Assembly (NCBI GenBank): GCA_018398585.1
Contig: JAGTTD010000010.1
Location: forward strand, 2,187,501 to 2,251,500
Reading direction: 5' to 3'
DNA length: 64,000 nucleotides
DNA from: Simmondsia chinensis
Lineage: Eukaryota; Streptophyta; Magnoliopsida; Caryophyllales; Simmondsiaceae
Shown: piece after piece, positions 47,817 through 59,644 of the stretch
Position numbering within the stretch: position 1 is the first letter of the stretch
Layout of the letters: every line of letters begins with the position of its first letter
Translations under genes and position numbers: made by a program
The notes under the pieces: model-generated
What the model was told of the DNA's origin: nothing
The model's database searches: none
The model's input: the letters and a program-made list of their open reading frames with translations, nothing else

Positions 47817-50800
47817 CAAGATACAAACATCCAAGACAAAGACGCATTAAATAAAACGAAAAACAAGAACCAAAGAAAAAAAAGAGGACAAGTCAAAATG
47901 AGTTATGGGACTCAAAGCCAAATCGCGCATCAAGATCAAAGCTAGATATCATGAGTGGCCCAGCTTTGGGGATAAGTTCGCAATAGTGAGACTTTTCTAT
48001 GGGAGTCTAGCTGGCCTAGTCAAATCGGGTCTAGGATTAGCTGAAACCATAGTTCGTTATCCTATATTTGATCTATAACTTGGCGCATGAAACCATAGTT
48101 AGTAAAATATAGTATGAGAATTAAAAAAAGTTTAATACGTTCATGTATTATTTGGCTTCATGCATAAAAAATTCAGTCAAAAGTTTGTGAACTTATAAAA
48201 AGATTATATATGAATAAATTCAACGTTTTTGACAACACTTTCTAAAAGATCGACTAGTAGAAATAACTATAATTTTATCAATTTTAACTTTTGTTGATGA
48301 TTTTATCAATAATAGATGTAGTAAGATGCATGATATATAGTAAAAAAAATAATGTACAAATTCATAATTTGGAAGTTAAAGCGACAAATTTAGTAAAATA
48401 TAAAATATGAATACTCAATTTGGACATAAGTGTTGATGTTTTCAAATATTCATTCACTTTTTATTCCAGAAAACTATGATATGTGTTATTAAATATGTAT
48501 TTTGCGGTTAATATAAAAAACCACTTATTTACCTTATTATTGAAAATCATACATAAACGATCATTTTAAACAGAAAAAATATGGATTCGTGTTTAATATG
48601 CGAATTATGCGTATACATGAAACTTGTCCGGCATAAAAAAAATTAAAATATATTTGTGGAATTCTTTAGAATTCCATGGGTTAATTAAAACTATGTTGGA
48701 GCATGCAATTGAAGCCTGAAATTAAGATTGAGACTAGAATTGGGGCCTATAATTCTAATTTTGTGGTTCGTTCACCTGCAGAAATAGGAATTATGATTCC
48801 ATTGTCCAATTCCATAGAATTGAATTTTAACTGAAAATCTTACTTTTTAATTCTTCAGGATAGGGGGCAAGCAATTGCAATTCCATATTAATCCCACATG
48901 CAAATATAGCCCCACACTCAAGCCCGAGATGCCTCCACTATGAAAGACTTAGATGCAAATTAAATTTGACCCAAACCTTAAAATCACCCAACTCGGATGA
49001 CTCGAATTTGAAATGATCGGAATTATCTTAGCTCAATGTCTGAAGTAACCCAAACCGATTGACCAAAAAATCGAGATGACTCAAATCCAAAAATTGAAAC
49101 TACTCGACCTGAAAGTGATATAAATAAGTTGAGCCAAAGTGGAAATGAACCCACCAAATTGACGAAAACTTACCGAAATCCAAAATGACCCAACTCATCT
49201 CAAACTCAGCTATCAAAATTGAAATGACACAGCCCATTTGTTCCAAAATTTAGATGACTCAAGCTTGAAATAACCTAAATTAATTTGACCCCGAGCCTTA
49301 ATCCCAAAAAGATCTAACCCAATTAACTGAAAATCTGAAATAACTTAAACACTAAATAATCCAATGTGATACTCGACATGATTTGACTTGAAACTAATTT
49401 GAACTCAAAGTCAATCGCTCCAACCATAATAACTCAAAAGCAATGAACCGATCCGACCAAAGTTTCAATTATAGCTAATTCGAAATACTTCAACTCGATG
49501 ACCGGAAACCCATGATGACTCGAATCATTATGGAATTTCAATTCCGACCTCCAATTCGTTTAATGAACCAAATGATGGATTTTCAGTTCGACTAGAATTC
49601 CAATTTCACGGTCAAATTTCAATTTCATGTGCCAACCACGGCATAATAAAACAAGAGAGTTGCTATTGTCAGGCAAAATTATTCTGGCCGGAGTAATGAC
49701 GTGATTTTAAAATAATGAGTGCAACAAAATTGCCTTGAAAACTACAATCTTACTTTCGTAGTAACATTACCTTAAAACAATCGGAAACTAGATGCAAATC
49801 AATCCCTTTATTGATTTATCGCTGTTGAACTCCTTTTTTTTCTTTTTTTTTTATTGATGAAAACACATAAACTTATAGACGACCTTTTGAAATTTAACAT
49901 AGGGTAAACCACATATCAGTACCCTATGATTTAATGTATTAATTTTTTTGTTCACAATTTTGCAAAATAATTTTTAGTCTAAAAAATTATATATATTTAA
50001 TAAATTATCCAAATAGCGATGCATAAGAGTGCAAAATAGGTCTTGCTTTCACTCTTTCATAATATTGTTTGGATTATTTTATTAAATACACATAACTTTT
50101 TAAACTTAAAAATATTTCAAAAAAATTGTGGACTGAATATTAATACACTGAACCTTAAGGTATTAATATGTAATTCGCCCTTATAGCAGGCAACTTGACT
50201 AAGTGAGACACTAATATGTAATTCATCCTTTAAATTATTGGTATTTTGCAAGAACTCTCTTTATTTCTTAATGTATAATTTCTATGACCATGTCTCTACA
50301 ATTTCTTTACTTTATTAACCTGGGGAGGCTTAGACCCGTCTCACGAAGTTGACACATTATATGGAGTAATTCGTTAAGTTATAATTGATCTTTTCTTTCT
50401 CACAATTTCAATGTAGGGTTTTTACTAAACTCACATGTGGAGTCCTTAACACTCTCTCTCGCATATGAGTGTCCCTCAATTGCACCCTTTGTATGTCTGG
50501 TCCAACTGGGAGTTGCGTTCAATTGGATCCAACATTTACTGGACAGACCCTTGGTGCAACAAATTAAAATACAAGCCGCTTTACGAGGACACAATGTGTT
50601 GTCAAATAAGAGTCTAGGATTATTCACATACTCTGATACCTTGTTAAACTTCACTGAGCCTTAGGCCCAACCTACGAAGTTGGCATATAGAAAGTTCACA
50701 TATAAGCTCAAGTGAGGTTTCCAACCTAAGATTAATTAGAGGCATTAGATGGAGTAACTAATTAGGTTATACATTTGATCTCTTCTCTCTTAGACTTCAA

Positions 50801-50879
50801 TTAAGATTCTTACTGGACTCACATATATAGTCTTAATATTTTCATTGTCTCTGTTATTATTGATTTATGTTCTTAATAG
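47817..50879. other. Remainder of the SOT5 intron
   Basis: No coding region seen. 48950-49530 is a degenerate array of words like AAATGACYCRA and GACCCAAA. It is bordered by AATTCCATAGAATTG-type palindromic sequence at 48660-48830 and 49540-49640, possibly ends of a decayed element. 50320-50480 and 50650-50840 are weakly similar to each other. Confidence 0.45.
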
Positions 50880-51269
50880 GTATTGTTCGTAAAGTATGAA
50901 GAACTAAAAGAAAATCCAATGGTAGAACTAAAAAAGATAGCAAACTTTGTCGGGTGTCCCTTTACAAGCGAAGAAGAGAAAGCAGGTGTGATAGATGATA
51001 TACTAAAGCTCTGTGATATAAAGAACATGAAGGAACTAGAGGTAAACAAGAAAGGAATAATATACCCCTTCGTGGAGAAAAAATCGTATTTCAGAAAGGG
51101 GGAGGTTGGGGACTGGGCCACTCATTTAACTCCTTCCATGACCCAACGCCTGTGTGAGCTGACGAGGAAGAAACTTCATGGCTCAGGTCTCATATTCAAA
51201 GAAGTTTGAAATGTTATTACATTATTGTTGCTGAAATCCTGCAATAATTTTTCTCTCTCATCAGGCGCT

Positions 51270-51406
51270 GAAATACTTCAGGTTGGGGGGTCCTCAGAAG
51301 CAGCCTCCTTTCCACTCGGAAGGGGTAAGGCTGCGTACATCCACCCCTCCCAGACCCTGCTTTTTGCAAGAGCCGCGAGGCACTGGGACTGTTGTTGTTG
51401 TTGTAT
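51270..51406 (+). mobile_element. RTE LINE/Au-type SINE 3' end
   Basis: GGTTGGGGGGTCCTCAG...CCCTCCCAGACCCTGC...GAGGCACTGGGACTG(TTG)4. Only the last ~140 bp of the element; it lies 60 bp after the SOT5 stop. Target duplication not clear. Confidence 0.75.
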
Positions 51407-52370
51407 ATAAAAAATGACTAAGTTTATTCCAAAATAAATTGTTAAGTTGAAGTTGAGTTAAGTGTATCCCTCGATGAACTTGTTGATCAAAGCAGTTGAT
51501 TTGTTTCCTTTGATGAACTTGTTGATCAAACGAGTTATTCTTGTTATTCTACAATTACTTCGACTTATTGCATTTGTAATCTCTAACCTCCTTTTGGCAG
51601 GTTTCTTGTAGAAAGATTGGAAGTAAAATCTAGTAATAATGACAGCAGGATGGATAAAACCTTTTGCTTGTAGGTACTACCCCGGTTGAGATGGGTATGG
51701 GTCCAACTGGAACGGGTAACGTGGAGACACACACCATAAGTAAACACTACAAAAAAAATAGTCAATTTCCGACGGCGACATCGGTCGGAAATGTGCACTT
51801 CCAACCGAATTTCCGACCGAATATTTACGTCAGAAATATGTTGGTCGGAAACCTATTTCCGACAACTTCCAAAATTCAGTTGGAAATTTTCGACCGACTT
51901 TCCGACCCAGTGTTTCGGTCAGAAATTTCCAACCAGATTTCCGACTAAAATTTCAATCGGAAATTTCCGACCGATTGAGAGTTTCAGTCGGAAACTTCCA
52001 ACGGACTTATTGGTCAAAGATTTCCAACGGAGGTACCGGTTGCAAACTACCGACAAAATTATCGGTCAGAAATAACCGAACAAATTCTCCATCGGCAACT
52101 ACCAACTGAAATTCGGTCGGAAACTTGGCCGGCAAGATAAATAATCAGCCGAACATTTTTAATTTTTTTTTAAATGCCTGTTTAGTAGAAAAATATGTTT
52201 AATCCTATTATAAATTAATTTTCTTGTACGTATATGATACTGATTATGCCAAAAACATAACATATACGATACTACTAATACCAAAAACATAACATAAGTT
52301 TCAATTACCAAAAATATCACAATGTATAAGCTTACACCTAAAAAGTTAAATAAAACAATTATCAAATTTA

Positions 52371-53141
52371 CTACACATCATCATCATCTCCACCATCATC
52401 TTCATCTTCATCTTCGTCTTTGTCTCCGTCTCCATCTACACCTTCATCTTCATCATCATCATCATCATCATCACTATCAAAAATTGGTTGGACTAGAGGA
52501 TCAACATTCAATTTCATGAACAATTGTTTGATCATTTGATTTTGTTGCTCCTTGACTTGTTGAAATTTTCTCTTTAATTTCATTTCAGATTTCTTTCTAT
52601 CATGTCTTTCTGCTTCCAATATAAGTTTTATTTCCTCCTTGTCACGATGTTCTTGTTCCATCCGAGCGTTCAATTCTTTATACTTTGGTATCTCTACCCA
52701 GGAAATAGGCCTCTGCTTTGACGACTGACTGGAAGAAGAGGAGCATTTGTATATTGTTGCTTCCATAGCATCAGCAACCATAGTCTGATATTTATTAACA
52801 AATTGATCCTCATTATTTAAATGCACACTACTTGGAGCACCGTGATGCATGTTAACCCCACCATGTTTTTGTGGTTCAACCTCCCCATGTGAAGTCCAAT
52901 ACCAATAACTACCTGTAAACCCCCTCCTGTAAAGATGAACCTTAACTTCATCAGGAGATAAAAATTTCTTATTTTTACATTTATAACAAGGACATCTATA
53001 TATACCCTCCTTTAAAAATACTGATTGCCTTCTTGCAAATGCATCAAACTCATCTACACCACGCAAAAATTCAATTGTACATCCTCCACGACCGGGAAGA
53101 AGCCTATTAATCATCCACCTACAATGTTCTGGGATTTCCAT
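52371..53141 (-). CDS. CACTA TnpA-like protein, last exon
   Basis: 257 codons on the minus strand. Residues about 8-90 match the transposase-associated domain of plant CACTA elements: WMINRL, F-x-x-GVDEFDAFA, YRCPCYKCKN with its Cys pattern, V-x-VHLYRRGF, and YWYWTSHGE. Residues about 150-215 are a charged, probably coiled-coil stretch (MEQEHRDKEEIK ... EQQNQMIKQL). The tail is an acidic run of Asp/Glu from a GAT-rich repeat. A CAG acceptor (TTTTTTCAG) sits 3 bp before the first ATG, so this is likely the last exon of a gene whose 5' part lies in or beyond the 252-bp array. In the family, TnpA binds sub-terminal repeats. No stop or frameshift is seen. Confidence 0.78.
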   Translation of the reverse strand: MEIPEHCRWMINRLLPGRGGCTIEFLRGVDEFDAFARRQSVFLKEGIYRCPCYKCKNKKFLSPDEVKVHLYRRGFTGSYWYWTSHGEVEPQKHGGVNMHHGAPSSVHLNNEDQFVNKYQTMVADAMEATIYKCSSSSSQSSKQRPISWVEIPKYKELNARMEQEHRDKEEIKLILEAERHDRKKSEMKLKRKFQQVKEQQNQMIKQLFMKLNVDPLVQPIFDSDDDDDDDEDEGVDGDGDKDEDEDEDDGGDDDDV

Positions 53142-53215
53142 AATCTGAAAAAAGGTCAGAAAATTTTACACTCAAGAAATTTTCAGGATTGTATAAGCAA
53201 TCAACCAAATTCACA

Positions 53216-54803
53216 CTAAAATATGAAAATTGTACACAAAAATAATGAATACAAATCTAAAATATGTACCAAAAAAAATATTAAAATCAAAAAAATCATA
53301 ACTACCACACACAATCTAAACCCGAGAATTGATAAAACCTCCTCAATATCGAAACCCGACAACCTCCCGCCACAAAACTACCCAACAACTAGCAATGACC
53401 AACATAAATTGCAGCAAAATTCATCTCTCATATAACAAATTGTAAGGGTTAAAGCACAATATAAAATCAATTTCACACTAAACTATGAAAGTTTTAAACA
53501 AAAGTAATAAGTACAAACCTGAAATATGTACAAAAAATGACTAAAATCAGAAAAATCAGAAGTACTACCACAATCCAAACCTGAGACTTGATAGAACCTC
53601 CTCAATATCCAAACCCAACAACCTCCTACCACAAAACTACCCAATAACTAGCAACGATAATAAAAATTTCAACAATGTCTCATACAACAAGTATAAGAGT
53701 TGAAACACAATATAAAACCAATTTTACACTCAAATATGAAAGTTTTAAACCAAATCAATGAGTACAAACCTGAAATATGTATAAAAAATAGACTAAAATC
53801 AGAAATATTAGAAGTACCACCACAATCCAAACCTAAGAGTTAATAGAACCTCCTCAATATCTAAACCCAACAACCTCTTACCACAAAACTACCCAACAAC
53901 TAGCAACGACAACAAAAATTTCAACAATACCTTATACAACAAGTATAAGAGTTGAAACACAATATAAAACCAATTTTACACTAAAATATGAAAATTTTAA
54001 ACCAAAGTAATAAGTACAAACCTGAATTATGTACAAAAAATATACTAAAATTAGAAAAATTGGAAGTACTACCACAATCCAAACCTGAAAATTGATAGAA
54101 TCTCCTCAATATCCAACTCGACAACCTCCTACCACAAAACTACGCAACAACTAGCAACGACAACAAAAATTTCAGCAATGTCTCATACAACAAGTATAAG
54201 AGTTGAAACACAATATAAAACCAATTTTACACTAAAATATGAAAGTTGTAAACAAAAGTAGTGAGTATAAACCAGAAATATGTATAAAAAATAGATAAAA
54301 ATCAAAAAAATTGGAAGTACTACCACAATCCAAACCTGAAAATTGATAGAACCTCCTCAATATCCAAACCCGACAACCTCCTACCATAAAACTACGCAAC
54401 AACTAGCAACGACAACAAAAATTTCAGCAATGTCTCATACAACAAATATAAGAGTTGAAACACAATTTAAAACCAATTTTACACTAAAATATGAAAGTTG
54501 TAAACAAAAGTAGTGAGTATAAACCTGAAATATGTATAAAAAATAGATAAAAATTAGAAAAATTGGAAGTACTACCACAATCCAAACCTGAAAATTGATA
54601 GAACCTCCTCAATATCCAACTCGACAACCTCCTGCCATAAAACTACTCAAAAACTAGCAACAACCAACATAAATTTAAGCAAAATTTATCTCTCATATAA
54701 CCAATTGTAAGGGTTGAAACACAATATAAAAACTAATTTCACCATAAATTATGAAAGTTATAAACAAAAATATTAAGTACAAACCTGAAATATGTACCAA
54801 AAA
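53216..54803 (-). repeat. 252-bp tandem array, about 6.3 units
   Basis: CCTCAATATC recurs at 53341, 53600, 53852, 54104, 54355 and 54607, spacings 259, 252, 252, 251 and 252. Units are about 85-95% alike by eye. On the minus strand each carries GTACATATTTCAG followed by GTTTGTAC, a polypyrimidine-poor but acceptor-like site. The array lies directly upstream of the TnpA-like exon, in a probable intron or promoter. Confidence 0.92.
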
Positions 54804-55099
54804 TAAGCTGTTATGGGACGAGAATCCGTGACCAGAGCCGGTGTGGTGGCTGTCCAGCGGCGTTGCGAGGGGCGGGGCGGGGCGGGGTGGCACGGTGCTG
54901 CGCAGGGCTGGGCAGTGAGAATGAATAGTTGGGGTTTCTTTGGGTGGAATGGGTACTTGGTTACATAATTTAGTATTTTTAATCAGGATATAAATATTAA
55001 TTTTAGGTAAAAATTGTAAATGTTAGGGGGGGAAAAATGAAATTTGAGAGGGAAAATAAAAGTTTGGGAGAAAAAGAGGGAAATAAAAATTAAGGGGGA

Positions 55100-57760
55100 A
55101 AATAAAAATTTAAGTACTATTTTTTTAGATTTAAAACTAATAACTTTGTTTGTTAGTAATTATTCTTTTAATATTATTAATATTAGTAATAAATTTGTAT
55201 GTTGATAAATGTCTCTATTAGAATTGGCTTAATAATAATAATTTATTTGTTGGAAATATAATTTTACTTGTTGATGACAACTACTTCACAATACTAAATT
55301 GGTTAAATTGAGTTAATTAATTAATTTGTAATGTATTAAATTTCATCTTATATAATTGTGTGCTTAAAGCCATGATAAGATCTCCAAATTATTAGCATTC
55401 ATCTACGAGCTTGTAGTCTGCACCATAACATAACTAATTTTGATGCGTGGTCAAGTTTGAGGCTGTATAAACTCTGAACACAATCTTTTATATAAATCAA
55501 TACTTAATTATGACTGATGGAGGAATTCGTTAGTACTACTGAGATAATCCGTGCTACTCCAATAGTGATATAATAGGTTATGTTTTTAGACTAGTTTATG
55601 CTCGAACATTACATTACACAGTCCCAATGCCTCGCGGCTCCCGCAAAGAGCAGGGTCTGGGAGGGGTAGATGTACGTAGCCTTACTCCTTCCGAGTGGAA
55701 AGGAGGCTGTTTCCGAGGACCCCCAACCAAAGGTACTTGAATGCCTGCAAATAAAATCATCAATTTATTACCAATGGATTAAAAGGCATGAAAGAAAGAA
55801 AAGGCATGCAAGCATTTAAGTATGTGTGTATGCTAGAAAAGAGCCCAGTCATCAAAGAACAAACTAGTCTATAAGTAAACCACTTGAGGTTATGACTGCC
55901 TACGAATCTTAAACTACAAGTCCCTCATTGCCCTAATCTACGCTGCCACCTCCGCTATCCTTATGCTAGCCCTTCATCGTGCCTTATCTGAGACCATCTC
56001 CTCTCTTAGGTTTAGATGGGTAAGGTCGTGACGGATCGTCTCCAGCCAACTCCTCTTTGGCCTGCCCCTCCCTCTTCTACCTAGCGTTGTGTGAAACTGT
56101 TCACACCTCCTGACTGGGGTTGTAGTCGGTCTCCTACTAACATGTCCAAACCATCTTAGGCGGTGCTCCCTCAATTTATCCTCGATCGAGGCTACACCCA
56201 ATTTACCTGTTATTACATTGTTTCTAGTCCTATCCTTCCTTGTGTGGCCACACATCCAGGGCAGCATCCTCATCTCTGCCACCTTCATCCTCTGTGTTTG
56301 ATTTTGTTTCATTGGTCGACACTCTGCCCCATATAGCATAGCCGGTCTTACTACCGTCCTATAGTATTTTTCCTTTAGCTTTAGTGGGAACTTTCTGTCA
56401 CACAGCACCCCGGATGCCATCCTCCACTTCTGCTAGCCTACTTTGATCCTGTTGTTGACATCCTCATCTACCTCACCATTCTGGTGTATCATGGATCCCA
56501 GGTATTTGAAACTCTCCTTCCTCGGTACAGTTTCCGATTCGATCTTGACCTCCGCTGTACTAGTTGCGGTGGAATGATCGAATTTGAATTCCAAGTACTC
56601 GGTCTTAGATCTGCAAATCCTTAAGCCCCTCGATTCTAAAGCACCCCTCCACAACTCCAACTTCTCATTTATGTCCTCTCGGGAGTCCCCTACCAAAACT
56701 ATGTTTTTAGACTAGTTTATGCTCGAACTTAAGTATTAATTCATGTTTAATATTGAATTAGGAGTAACAAACAAATTAAGTAGTGCTAATAAAATAACAT
56801 ATGCTACACCTAGGTTAAATTTATAGGAGAATAAAAATTGAGTAAAAAAATTAAGTACTCTTTTTTTAAATTTAAAACTAACAACTTTATTTGTTGGTGA
56901 TTATTCTAATAATATTGTAAAAATAATATTAGTAACAAATTTATACGTTGGTCAATGTCTCTGTTACAATTGGCTTAAGACTAACAATTTATTTATTGGT
57001 AATATGATTTTACCTGTTGGTAATAGCTACTTAATAAAACTAACGGACTTGCTTATTGGTAATGATTCTGTTAGTAATACAAAGATAATATTATCAACAC
57101 ATCTGTTTATTGGTAATGACTTTATCATTTCATTTAAAAAATAAAAAATTTTGATATTTTAGGTCCACTTAAAATTAAAACTTTCTTGAGGATTAATTTG
57201 AAACAACTTACAGTTTAGCACAATTTTTTTATAAAAAAATTTGTTTCTTACAAAATTAAAAGAAAATTTTTTATTAATTATGTTGATTTAGAGTTAATTT
57301 ATGCTAAATTATTGATAAAATTGCCAATCTTTTGACTTCAAGTTGAATTAATTGAGATAATTAATTGACTTGTAATGCATTAAATTGCATCTTACATAAT
57401 TGTGTACTTGTAGCCATAATAAGATCTTCAAACTATTAGGGTTCATCTATGAGTTTGTAGCCTATACCATAATATAATTAGTTTTTCATACATGGTCAGG
57501 ATTGAGGGTATACACAACTTTGAACACAATCTTTTGTAATACTTCATTATGAGTGATAAAGGAATTTGTTAGTACTATTGAGATAATCAATTCTACACCT
57601 AGGGTAATACAATGGGTTATGCTCTTAAATTAGTTCATTATCCTAAGCCCTAACTTAAGTATTAATTGAATTAGGAGCAAAAAAGGAATTAAGTAGTGCT
57701 AATGAGATAACCTATGCTACACCTAAGATGATATAATAGGTTATTTCCTTAGACTAGTTC
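55100..57760. repeat. Internal direct duplication in the CACTA element
   Basis: 55105-55578 plus 56729-56830 (split by a LINE) repeats as 56855-57760. Matching words include TTAAAACTAAYAACTTT, GTAATGYATTAAATT and CTACACCTA. It is also related, inverted, to 43346-44060. The stretch 54804-55100 is G-rich near 54840-54920 and may be the first exon or promoter of the TnpA-like gene. Confidence 0.65.
55608..56699 (-). mobile_element. 5'-truncated RTE LINE nested in the CACTA element
   Basis: 1.09 kb with a perfect 29-bp duplication (55579-55607 and 56700-56728; begins TATGTTTTTAG, ends GCTCGAAC). The tail is on the left. The RT C-terminal region (56696-55974, one frame) runs from EDINEKLELWRGALESRGL through FKYLGSMIHQNGEVDED and YYRTVVRPAMLYGAE to GRRGRGRPKRSW. 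One TAG near 56430 replaces the Trp expected after IKVG. The long exact duplication suggests it is the youngest LINE here. Confidence 0.92.
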
Positions 57761-58664
57761 ACTGCCCTCAGCCTTAACTAGTTTAAATATAACCTACGCT
57801 TAGTACTTATAGCCTAAACCTCCTAGATCATTGTCATAATAGAGCATAATGACAGTATACGAGCAAAGTTATCCTGAATTCATTCCTTGAACTAACGTTT
57901 ATTTAATTTGACAACCTTTTTTACTACTTTAGTTGCTTTAGTTTAGTAAACCACTCAATTCATCAACAAAAACCCAAAATTCCAACCAGCCATTAATCAC
58001 TAGATTCAATTTAAAACCGATTCCCTATGGATAGGACTCATATACCCGATAAAGTTACGACGATCTTGTATGCATACAAGTACACGGTTTTAAAACACCT
58101 TTTAAAATCACATCAATAGGCAAAGTACAAGACATTTGTATATAAATAACCCTAACTTAAATTTTACTCCCAAGGACCAAATTGACACAACTTTAATTAT
58201 ATATGGACTAATTTAACATAATTAAATATTAAATAAATTAATTGGAAGTGGTCGAAAAAACAGTTGGAAATTTCAGACCGAAATCAACATATTTAATTTA
58301 ATTTAATTTATTTTAAATTTAAAAAATAAAATAAACGGTTGGAAATCGGTCGGAACTTTCCGACAGCTTTAGTTGTGGTCGGAGATTTGCGACCGCAACA
58401 TTATCGGTTGGAAATTTTCCACCGATTTTGTGACAGAATTTAATTTAATTTTTTTACTTTTTTTTTCAAAATTTAACGCTCGGAAAGCGGTCGGATATTT
58501 CCAACCGAAAACATGACGGTCGGAGATCCGTTGGACATTTCCAACCGATTTTCAACCTATTTATATATGGTCGGAAATGTCCGACCGAAGCGGTTGGATT
58601 TTTCCGATTGAAATTGATTCGGTCGGAAAAAAGGTTGGAAATTATAGTTTTTCTTGTAGTGAAA

Positions 58665-59644
58665 ATGTTGTAGCGCTACAATTGCTCTATATCTACCCCA
58701 CCATCCCAATTTATATCTAATTAAATTAAAAATAAAAAAGATATTCGGATTCAACTTATATGCTCAATTATCTGTTTAATATGGCAAGACAAGAAACTAT
58801 AAAGGTCCATTTTAGTATATTAAAATGGACGAATATGCATAACCCTTAAGTACACAAATTGGAGAGGCTATGATGTGGGTATGGGTAGTTACCGACCGGG
58901 TAACGGACATATGTGGGTAGTGACGCGAGTATGGGCATGGGCTTGTAACTGTCAAGGAGGGTGTGGGTGCCTATCTCATACCTGTGGCCAGTAATGAGGT
59001 CGATATAATGTGTATGGATTTAGATGGTCAGTATGGGTATGGGAAGGTTCATATGGTACCCGCCCCACCCGATTTTCATCCATAATGGAACGCTTTCTTA
59101 CCCTGCCTTTGAACTAGTATTTCAGCAAAGGTAACAGCTTCAATGTTGCTACCATTGCCGTTGGTCATATCTCCACCATTTTTTGTGGTGCTCTTGGTGC
59201 CTTCTCCGAAGAAAGCAAACACAAAAGTGGATTTCGAACTTGTGGTTGGAAGCAATTCATATGATTCCGATATCGGATCCAGCAAAAGCTTGAGTTAAAT
59301 GTGAAAGGTAATTGATAGAAAGGGTTGACTTTCATATACCTTGAAAAAGAAACTAGTTACAAAAGAATCGAATCGTAGGTTGAAAACAGACGAATTACTT
59401 TAGGGCTTCGAGAATTCGTTCATATAGGTAGACAAACTTTTGTTGGGAAAATCGGATCTAAAATACCTGAAATGAACAAATCAGAGTGACGAACACAGAG
59501 GTTATGACTACACAAGACCCTTACGAAGATCATGCTTCATTCAGTTTGTAAGAAGACCTCTTAAAAATATTTTTATGATGAAATTATTTTCAAAAAAAAA
59601 AATTAATTCCAAATATAGTTTTTTCTTTGTTAGTTTGACATGAT
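58665..59644. other. Intergenic, GGGTATGGG-rich part
   Basis: 58870-59090 has repeated GGGTATGGG / GGTACCCGCCCC words like the ends of the hAT-type element at 59645, possibly a fragment of a related element. No gene recognised. Confidence 0.4.

Larger units (their letters stand above)
45142..51209 (+). pseudogene. SOT5: sulfotransferase with frameshifted PAPS loop and 5.1-kb intron
   Basis: Exon 1 45142-45785, intron 45786-50879 (AAG|GTATGA to AATAG|GTA, phase 0, same boundary as SOT1), exon 2 50880-51209. One lesion is visible: a deletion of about 19 bp at 45299, between DI and KTGTTWLKCL, which removes the IIASNP part of the PAPS loop and shifts the frame. After it the frame is clean: STHMPYGSLP with the catalytic His, YIARNPLDTVVSGWHF, YFEQFCQGV. 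Exon 2 is intact: VKYEELKENP, RKGEVGDW and a final GLIFKEV before the stop. It is the most divergent complete-length member. The large intron is mostly transposon. A short N-terminal product is all that could be made. Confidence 0.88.
51745..58661. mobile_element. CACTA (En/Spm-type) transposon, complete, 6.9 kb
   Basis: Starts CACTACAAAAAAAATAG and ends TTTTTCTTGTAGTG, flanked by the 3-bp duplication AAA (51742-51744 and 58662-58664). Sub-terminal regions (51765-52130 and 58240-58640) are dense with TCGGAAATTTCCGACCGA-type repeats in both orientations, the usual transposase-binding zones of CACTA elements. Inside: a TnpA-like gene, a 252-bp tandem array, an internal duplication and a nested LINE. 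I see no TnpD-type DDE transposase, so it is probably non-autonomous. Confidence 0.9.

Noticed and set aside
53216..54803. CRISPR array
   Set aside because: Plant nuclear DNA; whole 252-bp units repeat with no spacer structure.
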